A stretch of DNA of 64,000 bases from Lampris incognitus (lineage: Eukaryota > Chordata > Actinopteri > Lampriformes > Lampridae). The stretch's first letter is position 1. Each line of letters starts with the position of its first letter. The stretch covers positions 92,754,814 through 92,818,813 of the forward strand of contig NC_079213.1 of the NCBI RefSeq assembly GCF_029633865.1, written 5' to 3'. A program made the translations under genes and the position numbers. The notes under the pieces were generated by a model that saw only the letters and a program-made list of their open reading frames with translations, was not told the DNA's origin and ran no database searches. Positions 34,001 to 45,439 of the stretch are shown one piece after another.

Positions 34001-35152
34001 GAGCTTCTCCAAATAGCCAAAACCAGAACGACTCCTTACCATCCTGCGTCGAATGGCCAAGTTGAGAGGTTTAATCGGACGCTTCTCCAAATGATCCGCT
34101 GCTACGTAGAGAAAAACCAGCGTGAGTGGGACAAGAACCTCCACCTCCTCGCCAGCGCATACCGCAGCTCACCCCATGCCCTTACAGGGTATACGCCGAA
34201 CCGGATGATGCTTGGCCGTGAAGTCCACCAGCCCCAAGGACTCACTCTACGGGTGCAGGAGGCCAACGCCCATCGTAGTCCCCCAGCCGAATATGTTGCT
34301 GACCTGGAAGCCAACATGCTAGACATCCACGAACTGGCACGTGAGCGTCTCCGTACATCTCAACTCCGGAGCAAGAAAGACCATGATCTGCGGGCCCGTC
34401 AACGCACATTCCACCCCGGAGATCTGGTGTATGTCAGGGACGACGCGCGAAAGAAGGGCCAATCGTCAAAGTTGAAGCCACGGTGGAGAGGCCCGGCACT
34501 CATAACAGAGAAGATGGGAAACGTCCTGTACCGTGTCCAAGAGGGCAGGAAGGAGAGAGTCCTCCACCATGACCGACTGTTGCCCTACCTCGCCGAGGAA
34601 GTACCCATCTGGATTCAGCGGAGGCGGCACGCACTGCTGCAGATTCCGGCGTCAGGAGAGAACCTGCCGAGTACACCAGGAGAAGACCTCGAGGATCCGG
34701 AAACAGAGGCAGCGGACGACAAAGAGATTGAGCGACAGGAGGATATCGGTGGACTGGCGGAGGATCAGGGGTTCGAGAGCGATGACGACCTCGACCTACG
34801 TCTGGAAGACGTGTTCCCCGATGAGGAAGATGACACATCGGGCCCCCCCACGGAAGCCCCACGAAAGCCCCATGAAAGCCCCACGAAAGCCCCACGAAAG
34901 CCCCATGAAAGCCCCACGAGCGCCCAGGTGTCTCCCTCCTTGTCTCCGCCCTTGGCTGCCAGCAGTTCTCCAAGGGAGCCGACCACTACTCGACGCCGAG
35001 AGGCCGCAGCCCGTGTTCCAGGCGGGCAGTCTTCCGCCCCTGACCCAGAGGGAGCCGAAGCAGACGTTGCTGAGCCCCTGCCCCTCCCCACCACTAGACG
35101 GGGCAGACCAGTCCGGCCGCCTGCCTGGCTCCGGGACTCTGTTCGAGACTGA
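31094..35152 (+). CDS. Gypsy Pol: protease C-terminus, RT, RNase H, integrase
   Basis: Same frame as gag after the TGA; the first ATG is at 31145 and residue numbers count from it. The reverse transcriptase has catalytic Y-L-D-D at 359-362. Motif A reads F-S-T-L-E-M-Q-S-G-Y-W, with Glu at 297 where an invariant Asp is expected. RNase H (about 500-640) keeps D-T-D-A-S, R-R-E-L-L-A and R-T-D-H-N. Integrase has an HHCC zinc region (about 805-850), catalytic blocks H-I-D-V-V-G, H-T-D-Q-G and N-G-Q-V-E-R-F, and a GPY/F-like W-R-G-P-A-L-I module. The C-terminal tail is acidic and then a Lys/Pro/His/Glu/Ser repeat. The normal stop at 35152 precedes the 3' LTR by 214 bp. Confidence 0.93.
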   Translation, partial: DVYVAPIRDPFLLGLDFMLAARVTVSVGGQVHVDGEPIGTVVIGRSLGEYTVSRVLLECPSTLPAESERDVWGLVEGPKPGISAVLEPTGLAEGVSSGSVVVDVAKRVPVRLCNLSPREVTLRRGVCLGVLVEAEETPSLEPNPTNPAEKEQVSVRRLESATALDLPDHLSSLYAAASKELEEGQQRALLQLLVKHKEVFAAANDDLGCFDAVQHRIDTGEGRPLRQATRRTPLGFQQEEEQHLQEMLKAGVITPSTSEWASPVVRVRKKDGDVRWCIDYRRLNELTLKDAYPLPRIEECLDTLEGATVFSTLEMQSGYWQIGVHPADRCKTAFITRYGLYEYARMPFGLCNAPGTFQRAMEVVLRGLQCKSLLVYLDDVIVIGRSVEDGLKNLAIVLERVQASGLKLKPSKCHLLRSEVLFLGHIVSGQGIAPNPELVKAVEDWSPPSNITELQAFLGLCNYYRRFVRNFSLICNPLYELQSKGTEFHWTDRQQEAFEEMKKRLTSTPVLAYPTKDGEFILDTDASNTCIGAVLSQVQEGEERVVSYASAHLQKVQQRYCVTRRELLAVVRFARQFRHYLLGRHFTLRTDHNSLTWLFRFKSPEGQLARWIEELSQFHFKIEHRAGVKHGNADALSRAPAPTCDCYRAGESPDSLPCQGCPYCRREHQRWARFDEDVDDVVPLAIRRTTRTPATTDPASRPSTPDQNPVDTAEPPVDENSNTGIQSSPPTVNWLPQYTEKELAEYQRSDPLLRKLHAWKDGGQLPSQDEVALEGPAVRKFWLCWDHVERRGDVLYYRWDEGTGQVPVYRLIVPAALQQEVLHSCHCPPQSGHLGREKTCHRVKREFFWVGLADSVQQFVRRCPQCQACKSSGRVGRAQMQLFQAGAPMDRVHIDVVGPFPISASGNKYVLVMVDQFTRWVEVAAIPEQTAEVTATKLIQEFISRFGSPLEIHTDQGRNFESSLFRDLCELLQIAKTRTTPYHPASNGQVERFNRTLLQMIRCYVEKNQREWDKNLHLLASAYRSSPHALTGYTPNRMMLGREVHQPQGLTLRVQEANAHRSPPAEYVADLEANMLDIHELARERLRTSQLRSKKDHDLRARQRTFHPGDLVYVRDDARKKGQSSKLKPRWRGPALITEKMGNVLYRVQEGRKERVLHHDRLLPYLAEEVPIWIQRRRHALLQIPASGENLPSTPGEDLEDPETEAADDKEIERQEDIGGLAEDQGFESDDDLDLRLEDVFPDEEDDTSGPPTEAPRKPHESPTKAPRKPHESPTSAQVSPSLSPPLAASSSPREPTTTRRREAAARVPGGQSSAPDPEGAEADVAEPLPLPTTRRGRPVRPPAWLRDSVRD
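34848..34925 (+). repeat. Short tandem repeat encoding the Pol C-terminal tail
   Basis: A unit of about 12 bp, GAAAGCCCCACG/T, is repeated about six times in frame, giving alternating A-P-R-K-P-H-E-S-P-T. It is presumably length-variable between copies. Confidence 0.9.
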
Positions 35153-35353
35153 TCTTGACGGACGTGACTAGTTGACTTAGGGGGTTACTAGGCTAGTCAC
35201 AGGAGTCCTACTTTAATAGTGACCACCCAACCAGTTTATTTTGACGCCCTTAGTTCCGGGCCTAGTTGTGTGCCGGGTGTTTTGTCCCGGGTGTAATTCC
35301 GACTCTAGTTCCCAGAGTTATTTTATCTTTATGTTGAAGGGACTCAACAATCT

Positions 35354-35366
35354 AAAGGGGGGGTAG
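35354..35366 (+). promoter_or_regulatory. Polypurine tract of the young gypsy element
   Basis: AAAGGGGGGGTAG immediately before the 3' LTR. The GGGGGGGTAG|TGT junction resembles that of the miniature element at 19641-20046. Confidence 0.8.
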
Positions 35367-35896
35367 TGTTGCGGGACAGCTCCCTGACAGACAGACAGTC
35401 TGACTAAAGTAACGCGAGACCCTGTTAGCCAATGAGAAGAGACTTAGGAATGCGTGCGTGCTGCCTATTGTTATCCATTGCACAGCACAGCGTGAGTTAG
35501 TTGTTATAGTGGTTTACAGACTGTCACACAGTGTTAGCTTAGCATAACGTGTTAGCGATCAGACGTAACATTCCTGACTCCTACACCTCGACTGAGCTGA
35601 CGCTAGACAGTGACTAACCAGCGACGACCATAATAGAACCAGTAAGAGTGATTACCAGCCCCCAGAGAGAGATCAGAGTGTGCAGCCAGTGACAGTGCGA
35701 GTGTCTGCAGAGTGAGACCATCCCAGCCAGGCTAGCCAGCGTCCGTCATCGTCTGCAGACTGCAGGAGCAGTGCAAGGTGGGTTGCTAAACCCGTAGCCT
35801 AGCCCGGCTAATTAACGCCAGAGACTGTGTTGTCGCACCATAATTCCCAGCCTCCAACTACTTAATATAAGAACATCTAAACCCAGTCCCGCGACA
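35367..35896 (+). repeat. 3' LTR of the young gypsy element
   Basis: 530 bp, same as 28519-29048 as far as I can read. Confidence 0.97.
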
Positions 35897-35900
35897 ATAC

Positions 35901-36303
35901 TTTCCAGAATTGGATGTGGACCTTGAATGGATCAGAAATCCATTTGGAGACCAACCTCACATTGAGCGCGTCAGTTCCAAACTATCAGCACGGAAGGTGG
36001 ATAGTCTTGTGGACATTGCATCAGATGGAACACTGAGAATGACGTTCAGAGAAAAATGCTTGACAGGATTCTGGGTTCTCGTCCAACCTGAACATCCTGG
36101 GCTGGCTGAGTCTGCTTTGCAAGTGTTAATGCCGTTTTCAACCACCTACAACTGTGAAGTTGGGTTCTCCACACTGGTTGGTTTGACATCAAGCAGAGGA
36201 ACAAGATCGATGTAGCCCCCTGTATGAGACTGAAACTCTCTAGTGTGGAGCCAGACATTGAGTCAGTGATGCAACAGCAAAAGCAACAGCATTCCTCCCA
36301 TTA
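35901..36303 (+). pseudogene. hAT transposase, C-terminal dimerisation region
   Basis: Continues the transposase after the gypsy insertion: L-D-L-E-W-I-R-N-P-F, then D-G-T-L-R-M-T-F, F-W-V-L-V and the hAT signature A-L-Q-V-L-M-P-F-S-T-T-Y-N-C-E-V-G-F-S. A frameshift lies near 36185, after which the remaining residues read in another frame to a stop at about 36303. Confidence 0.85.
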
Positions 36304-36845
36304 GTTGTTGACTGCTGCTACCTGTAAAGCTGTTATGCTTATTTGAAATGTGTAATTTCATAGCTTCACAAAAGCCAGTACAAAGATTTGATTCCTATTA
36401 AAACGAATTTTTGTTAAATTAACATTAATAGTTCACTCTTTTAATGATGAATTCACATTGAGTTCACCCTGACAGTGGTATTTCAAATAAATTCCCATGT
36501 TTTATTCATCACATCACAACCAAAGGCAATAGCTCTGAACAAAATTAATATGAAACAGTAATTACACATACATCTCACAAAAATCAAGGTCAAGGTATAT
36601 GGTAGAAGCCTAGCCTAATTTTGCTAGTAGCCTATTTATTACATATTTTGTATTGTAATATTCTGCAGACATAATTTGTAATATAAAACATAATATGCTA
36701 TTGTAAGCCTAATATAGACTGTTTTAAAAGGGTTTTTGGGCGGGGGGAGGGGGGTGTTGGCCGGCTGGTTAGGTGGTCCACGGAAAAAACTTTTATGATC
36801 AAGTGGTCCTTGGTGTGAAAAAGTTTGAGAACCCCTGGTGTAGAC

Positions 36846-37766
<921 letters not shown>

Positions 37767-38499
37767 GCGAGAGAGACAGACAGAGCTCGCTCAAGTTTCA
37801 ATAGTAACAGGTCTAGTCTCGTTCGGGCTATTTCTACGGTCAATTGACCACGCTCAAAAGATTGAGAAACGACACAACGGAAGTAGATTATTGTTATTAT
37901 AAAGCTTTATGAACATTGAAGGCTGTCATATTTTCGTTCATCATATGATAATCTGGAGTTGCTCCAGCACGATGACGCAATTAATGTAACCATTACCTGC
38001 AGGTTTACTAGTTTTGTCTTCATTCTCCTTTTTATTTATTCATTTATTTATTTTTTCTTACCTGTGGGTCGTATAAAAAATAACCTCACTTATTTTTCAT
38101 AACGTGCTCTCCGTTTAATTGCCAAAGGCAACAAAACAGCAACCTGAACTCAGTACAATGAAAAAGGAACAACTTGATGTAAGGCAACTGTCCTGAACTT
38201 CAGCATTTCTTGGGCCATGTGATTTTTAATGCATGAGCCAAAATTATGCAATTTCGCGCAGTTCATGGGTGTTTTCTGTGTGTAGTGTGTGAGGGCAATA
38301 AATAGAAAGAGAGAAAGAAAGCGGGACAGAAAGACGACCTTTTATTACCGAGGTGTCACACCCCCGCACTGACAATGTTGTGATACACAGAGTCACCGCT
38401 AGATAGCAGTGTATGACAGTACCTGTTTATTATGCCAGGCAGCGAATTTCACGAGTCACTATATTCCTCGATTTTTAATTTTTTTTTATTAATAATCCG

Positions 38500-38640
38500 T
38501 CCATCAATTATCCAAACTGCTTATGCTGCTCTCAGGGTTGCGGGGATGCTGGAGCCTATCCCAGCAGTCATTGGGCGGCGGCGGGGCGGGGGGGGGGGGA
38601 CATCCTGGACAGGCCGCCAGGCCATCACAGGGCAGATTTT
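38500..38640. repeat. Interspersed-repeat fragment (shared with 17430-17560)
   Basis: Shares GGGGATGCTGGAGCCTATC, CAGCAGTCATTGGGCG and GCCATCACAGGGCA with the earlier copy. This copy adds an upstream part (CATCAATTATCCAAACTGCT) and a poly-G run. Confidence 0.7.
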
Positions 38641-38779
38641 GAATATCCGTTTTCTTGCTTTTTCTAAACTGCATTATTATTTCTCTCAATCTTTGTGGTC
38701 TACTTTGCTGAGCACTTCTTGTTGATGGACCAGGGTGGAGACAAAAAGTACTGCAGGAGGGGCTCTCGCATAGCTGTAG

Positions 38780-39184
38780 TTTATTTCACAAAGGGTGGGA
38801 TCGCGATATTTCCGCCCATCAGTTAACGCTACCTATCGGTTTGTCAGCGGTAGGTTGCAGTGTAATACACGGCTGAGAGACAAACCTAATGACCCGGGAA
38901 AAGCTCTCAAAAGCGGGTAGCTAATTTTTAACCCCGAAATTAACCACCCGGTCTGGATATTTGGGTTTCCAGGGCGCCCGATGCAGAGAATACACAATGA
39001 GCGCAGGTTGCTGATAAAGTATTTTGAATAGCCGACTGCTAGCTAACTTTAGCTTGCTAACGTTAGCTTAGCAACGTTAGGAAGGAAAGGATAACCGGGC
39101 AAACAAGTCAGCTGAAGTTGGAGTATCCTCACCATGAATACGTCGTCCTAAACATATTGGGCAGATGAGATCGTTGTCCTAAAG
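38780..39184 (+). promoter_or_regulatory. cep350: Probable cep350 promoter and 5' UTR exon
   Basis: Relatively CpG-rich sequence ending in an excellent splice donor, CCTAAAG|GTATGT, at 39184/39185. It lies upstream of the first coding exon on the same strand with no intervening gene. The inferred UTR holds two tiny upstream open frames (ATG at 39134, stop by 39151; ATG at 39165, stop by 39182). The transcription start cannot be fixed from sequence. The link to cep350 is inference. Confidence 0.45.
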
Positions 39185-42100
39185 GTATGTTCACACAACG
39201 GCAACCGACCTTCGTTAGAAGTTACACTTGATTCATGACCTCCGGTGTTGCTGGCAGTAAAGCTAAGCGGCTGTGACTGTCTCCCAGGACAGTAACATGA
39301 CAACATTGTCAGTTTACTTCGTTTTTTTTAACGATCTTTGTTTAATGGAAACTCGACTTGAACTCAACTGAATGCGTAAAACTTTCAGAAAAGAATGAGG
39401 TAACGTTAGTTGCGGCTAAATTGCCAGCATCATACAAAAGTCGGATTGTCTACGAACTGAAATGTTCATAACACACCGGCAACTACTAGCCATAGTTAGC
39501 TTCGTCTGGCTGGCTCGGTGTTGTCTAAGTGAACTGACTCATTAGCCTGCTTTCTGGAAACGGTAATTATTCGGATCGCCTGACACTAGTCTGACAACAA
39601 CCTTGATTTTGAAACGTTTACGGCTGACTTTATTGTTCTTTGCTGTTGTTTTATAAACTATCTCATCCTGTGCTAGGTAGTAAACCTTGTGGCAGCTGTC
39701 ATTAAAGTTAGTCTGCTAGCTTTACGTAGCCTAAGTGTTATAATGCTACGAGCGTTATTTCGTTTATATGGCTCATTCAAAATTTACTGACAACGAGTCA
39801 CGTTTCAGCGGAATTGTTATGAGTAATGCAAAATATTTCCCGTTTTCATTTCAATGTCATCTTCTCCAAAACTAGTCAACATTTGCCCTTCTTCTACAGT
39901 CGATAAAGTTCCTTCCATTTCACTCTGTCTGTTCCACAAGACCGAGTCAGCATAAATATGTATTGCGATAATTGCACAGAATGTGGTCTGCCCTGTAGGT
40001 GTTAGTATGCCTGAGTTTCACATTGTTATGAATCATGATTGATGAAACCGTAGCCAAGTCAGTGGCGGCTCCTGTCCTTGAAGTAGAAGTGGTTGGTCTT
40101 CTTGTCTGCTCCTACATCCCGTAATGATCACCCCCAAGGCGGTGCCATGTGATTGTTATGAGTAAACTAGCATGACTCGAGAGGAATGTTTGGACCGTGA
40201 AATGTGAGATGTCCCGGTGATCTCTGTATTTCCACCAAAGAAATGGAGATATAGTCCTTTGTTGGCAGTGCAAAATCAACCTTGCTTGTAACAAAATGTT
40301 TAAGTATAATTATCTGCATACTATATTTTGAATTTAATTCACGCAATGGTATTTGATGTTCAGTTTGCTCAGCAGTGGTTTGAAATTTAAAAAAATAAAT
40401 AAATCCACTATCAATAAAATGGCCCTCTGTTGTTGAAGGCATTTCTGAAATGAGAACCTAGTCAATCTCATGTTTACTACTTTAATTTGTTGCTGTTGTC
40501 TCCATGATTGGAGCAGTTAGTTGAATTCAGAGTACGTCTTACAAATTATTGCTCTCTAAAGTGACAAATATCTTTGGTAAATATCATGCTTCTGGCATGC
40601 AGCAAACTCACCCTGCTTTCCTTCTCTCATGGAAATCTTCTGAAGTATGTATTGCTATAGAACCAGTTAGAAATGGCCATGCATCCTCTCTAGACCATCA
40701 ACAGTGTTTAATAGTTGTTGAATATCTCTTACCATTTCATTATTGATTTTTTATCCTGCAATAAGTGATCAGATGCAGAATACAGCTTGTCTTTTATACT
40801 ATAAATTAAAATGTTTCACCACACACATAAGTTGTTTGCAGCTGTTGGATATTTCAATAAAACTATAAAATAAAAAAATAGTCAGTTTCAAGACTTTTCT
40901 GTGTGCAGTGAAACATTTTTGATTATGTACATTGATTACCCATGCAATCACCAACACCTTACACCATTTCCTAACTGGACGCGAGTGTCTTGACTATTGT
41001 GTCACGTCACGGTTTCTGTCCAGACTGAAAGCGTCTTGTAAACAAACCACGTACCTATCAGCTGTGTGCCCGAGATCAGACTGAAGACGTTCCTCATCCA
41101 TGACACAGCGCTTTTTCATGCCAGAAAGTAAATAGAAACAGGGCGTCCGACAAAAGTTCAGCTCAAAACTGCCTTCATTCCAACAGAAAATAAAGCAATC
41201 ACACTGCTTTTGTCCTCATGATTTTTTCGCTGATACTCGCTTGCATCGCATTCAGTTATATTGCTTACTGCAACACTCACCAATGCATCAAATGCACTGA
41301 AGGCATTCACAGTCGTGTTCAGACGTGTTGTGTTAATGGCAGCCTGATTTCATTCATTTGGACCTGTTGATTGGAGTGAGGGATAAATAGAGAGAGATAT
41401 AGACACACTGATAGTTATTAGGGCCACATTATTGGTTGATAAGTCTGACCAGTCTGACAAGTTTTTCCACCTGGTGGAAACTATCTAACTTAAAAAAAAC
41501 AAACAAACAAACAAACAACCACACACGCACGCATGTTCACACAATGTTGATTGGTAGCCTATTCTCTGCACTTTGGAATATATCTTTCATCTTAAAATCA
41601 AGTCACACCCTGATGCATGCATTTCCAATTAAAACATATCAGGCAATCCAATTTATGGTTGAAAAGGTTCATGCGCAACATATCATGACAGGAAAGCCAG
41701 CAACAGCTGAAATCAGTTTCACCTCTATGTCTGCTAAGGGAACTAAAATGTTAATATAAGAACTAAAGTTTAAGAAAATGTTTCACAGCGCCAGAATATA
41801 AGAGGAACATTGCATAAAGGTGTACATTGCTCAACTTATTTTGTTGCCAAATCATGGAGATTTTGTCGCCAGGCAACTCACCGGACAGTGTTGCTCAGTG
41901 TAGCCCAGAGACCATTAGAAATGAATTGAGTTCTGGCCGCGTTTTCTCTTGTTGTCGCTGCTGGTGTGAGAGCAGTACACCAGGCGTGGATGTGGTGTGA
42001 CATGTCTGCTGCAGCAGAACGCATCCATTATAATCAACTGAAGCTGCTACACTGACCACGGAAGCCATGCGGGCATTGCACAAATGATCTCTATTTTTAC

Positions 42101-42406
42101 GCAGCTGATCTATTGTGTTTTCTTTACACATGGTTACGCTGTACTGCAACAGATTAAAACTACACAGAACTGTGTAAAAAACAGTACAGTCTGTTTAAAC
42201 ATGATTGAAATAAATACCTCGTTTAACCAGAGGCAATGTGATGCAGCAATGCAACATTGAGGGTTTTGGTTTTTTTTTTCATTACACATTAAAATAAATC
42301 AATCAAATCAATGTGTATCCTCTGGAGTAATAAAAAGAGGGCAACCGCCTTCCTTCTATTTATGGTGGGAACTGTCCATGAGTGAACAAAAACAGTGACA
42401 ATAACA
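39185..42406. other. First intron of cep350 (left part), nothing recognised
   Basis: If the UTR exon is right, this is intron 1. It is AT-rich without a recognisable repeat family apart from short A-runs. No coding exon is supported. Confidence 0.4.
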
Positions 42407-42408
42407 TA

Positions 42409-43530
42409 CAATGATGAGCCAAAATAGTATGACCACGCACAGGTGAACTGAATAACATTGATCATATCCAAACATGGACACATGTCAAGGTTTGGGTAGA
42501 TTAGATGGTACGTGAACAATCATTTCTCGTAGTCAATGTGTTGGATGCAGAAAAAATGGGCAGTAGTAAAGACCTCAGTGACTTTGACAAGGGCCAAATT
42601 GTTATATCCAGACAACTGGGTCAGAGCATCTCTGAAATGACGAGGCTTGTGGGGTGCTCCTGGTCAACCGTGGTGAGTATCTACCGACAGTGGTCCAAGG
42701 AGGGACAAACAACAAACCGACGCCGGGGTGTTGGGCTCCCAAGGCTCGTCGATGCGCGAGGGCAACAAAGGCTATCCCGTCAGGTTTGAACTGACAGAAG
42801 GTCTACTGTGGCACAGAAAATCTTGGCCTCCAAATTCTCCAGATCTCAGTCTGATTGAGCATCTGTGGGATGTGCTGAACTGACAAGTCCGATCTATGGT
42901 GGCTCCACCTTAGAGGTGTGCGAGCCCATTGGGTTCCGACAGGTCCCGGTATGTTGAGTCGATTTTGGCTGGGCTCAGGCCATTTTTTTTTTTTCATAGA
43001 TCAGGCTTAGGTCAGACTTGGGCTCATTTAATGTCTCTCCTTTCATTGTACACACATACACACTGAGCACACATAGGCCACTGTATGAAATATTGTTTTA
43101 TTGATTTATATTGGAAATATACATACGCATATGCAAGTGCATTACATGTGACAGTTGACCATGCCGTGTGTGTGTCTGTTTGTGTGTATCAGAGAGAGTG
43201 TACATCAGAGAGAGCGTAAAGTGATAATGGTCTTAGTCTTGGTTTGGGCTAAAAAATTGCAGACTTTGTTAGGCTTGGCTGGGTTAGGGCTTGAACACCA
43301 CGTGCCATGGCTGGGCTCGGGCTAGAGGTTTTGACCCATGCAGGACTCTACTCAATCTTGCAACTTACATGATTTTAAGGATCTGTTGCTAATGTTTTGG
43401 TCCTAAATACCAAAGGACAGCTTCAGAGGTCTTGGAGAGTCCATGCCTCGGCAGGTTTGCACTGTTTTTCTGGCACACGGAGGACCAACAGCATATAAGG
43501 CAGGTGGTCATAATGTTTGGCTCATCAGTG
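42409..43530 (+). mobile_element. Degenerate Tc1/mariner-like transposon
   Basis: Left end CAATGATGAGCCAAAATAGT; the right end, reverse complemented, starts CACTGATGAGCCAAACATTA. TA dinucleotides flank both ends (42407-42408, 43531-43532). The N-terminal helix-turn-helix part of a Tc1-type transposase is readable from 42556 (D-L-S-D-F-D-K-G-Q-I-V). The frame then jumps to the C-terminal catalytic block (S-L-I-E-H-L-W-D-V-L, about 42850), so most of the core is deleted. Another element interrupts the 3' part. Confidence 0.87.
42911..43350. mobile_element. Insertion inside the Tc1 remnant, possibly a non-autonomous hAT
   Basis: Interrupts the Tc1 3' region. Starts TAGAGGTGTGCGAGCCC; the other end, reverse complemented, starts TAGAGTCCTGCATGGGTC. 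These weak terminal inverted repeats and the repeated GGGCTNGG(G/C)CT motifs resemble non-autonomous hAT elements. I could not identify a clean 8-bp target duplication. Confidence 0.5.
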
Positions 43531-43532
43531 TA

Positions 43533-45052
43533 AGTAATCTGTAAAGTACTTTCTTTTCAACTTCAAACTTGGCAGCGCTTGGGTCAACTTGTTTACATAA
43601 TGTTAATGGACAATATGGATAGGATCACGCACAGCTGAACGCACATATGAAAATAAATTTACAATACACATATAGATAGGTCTTATTTTTGTAATAGTGT
43701 AAGTGGCAAATGTTTTAACTTGCCCATTTTCCAAAGTAGCCTACTTGAAATCTTAACAGAAAACTCCTTCAAAAAACACAGCTGGCATGCAACAGACGCA
43801 GTTGGCATAGCTGGTAAAAAAAAACCCGCTTCACTCCCCTTACATAATGCGCCACAGCCATGTGTGGTGTATTTTAATGGGTAGAAGGTATACATGGCTG
43901 TGCACATGCACCTGAACTCAATTTACACTCCTTGTGAGTCTTATGCAAGTTTCTGTGTGTCCCTGCACTGTTTAACTGAGTTCAGTTCAGTTGTCTCTTT
44001 TTGTGCGTGTGAGAGGGGAGCTTAATGAGTTGGTTTTATCGGAGTGATGGCATATTGCTATATTGGTATCAAATTCATCTCTCAAGTGTTGGGCTTCCAA
44101 GAAGTAGTTTACTTCAAATAAGTCAATAGCCTAAGGTTTCCCAATGTTGAAATGATTCTCAGTAACCAGCATTGGTCAAATTCAGTCATGTTACTCCTGT
44201 CCTCAGATTCATGGAAGTGAAAGTACATCACAAAGTTCACTATGTGTGACTAAGCGGCTACCCCTTAGATCTGTATACTCCAGCCTTTTAGTGGAGTTTG
44301 TTAATGGTCTGTCACCAACATTGGCCTCTCTGGGGCCAACGTTTAGTAATCCTATTCTAAAAATCATACTTATATCACATGCATAAACAATGCAAGAACA
44401 CTTTAGTAATAATCTATTATTCTGAGTTGAAATTATGTTGACCATTTGTTGTTTGTTGTTCTTGTTTTGCGTTTGTTGTTCTTGAGTACTATGAGTAAAG
44501 CTAATACACTGGTGGCAACAGCAAATTCTTTGGATATTTAGCATTCACTTGTCTTGAACTCATGTTGTGGGATGAAAATGTAAAAAATTTAATGTAGCTA
44601 AGACACGCTAAAATACTAAGGAAACTTCTGTTAAAAATTACTGTTCCTTTCTTCTTTTAAATCATGTTAATTGTTTTTCAGTTTTTCAGATAAGTTCAAT
44701 GTAAATAACTTTGTGTTTTACAAACAAAAGAACAAAAAGGACAAAAAATTGACAGAAGTTTAAAAACAGACAAAAACCCCCCCAAAAAAAAGGGGGGGTC
44801 AAGTTGCTTAAGAATTCATTATGAGAAAATTCATTGATGCAGTGTGTCCGAAATTAATGACAATGACTGTAAGCCAGCAAGTGTGAGGAGATTTAAAACT
44901 TAGATTTAGCATAGTTCAGAAAACGGCGCCATATTTTCTCAAACTTTTTGGCAGAACCACAAAGTATAAACCTGAGTATCTCTAGTTTTAAGTGCTTTAT
45001 GACAACTCTCAATCATAAAATATAACTGGGAGGCTGTGGGGTTTTCCAGTTT
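43533..45052. other. Non-coding; right part may be LINE 3' UTR
   Basis: No gene. The stretch from about 44890 may belong to the 3' UTR of the minus-strand LINE, separated from it by the repeat at 45053-45430. Confidence 0.4.
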
Positions 45053-45430
45053 AGACTTAGACTGATTTTATTTGTCATTGCCTTATATGCATGTCTCATA
45101 CATACAAGGGAATGAAATTACATTTCACATGGACCTCAGTGCCATATAAACAAATATCTTGCAATAAGTATTAAAAACAAAACGTGCGTTAAAAACAAAA
45201 ATTACTTCACAGCACAAGCACACCTGACATGGACAGTGAGTACGAAGGTCAAAAAAGTCATTTTATGGACGGTCCAAGTATTCAGGCTGTTGAGAAATCT
45301 CACAGCCTGAGGAATGAAACCGTTGCATAGTCTGGTGGAGGCAGCACGGATGCTCCAGTACCTCCTGCCAGAAGGTAGGAGGGTGAAGTGGATGTGGGAA
45401 GGGTGGCGAGAGGAGAAGTAGCCTGCATGC
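45053..45430 (-). repeat. Interspersed repeat, family unassigned
   Basis: Contains GACTGATTTTATTTGTCATTG...AATGAAATTA and the block CTCACAGCCTGAGGAATGAA ... CCTCCTGCCAGAAGGTAG, a combination recurrent in fish genomes. It separates the LINE from a possible 3' UTR. Confidence 0.5.
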
Positions 45431-45439
45431 TAGTAACAT

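Larger units (their letters stand above)
28519..35896 (+). mobile_element. Ty3/gypsy LTR retrotransposon, very recent insertion with two suspicious coding lesions
   Basis: Flanked by 530-bp LTRs (28519-29048, 35367-35896) that I could not tell apart by eye, and by ATAC on both sides (28515-28518, 35897-35900). It has a tRNA-Leu-like primer site, a purine tract before the 3' LTR, and a single frame from 29201 to 35152 broken by one TGA. Domain order is gag, zinc knuckle, protease, RT, RNase H, integrase. It inserted into the hAT transposase. Confidence 0.97.
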
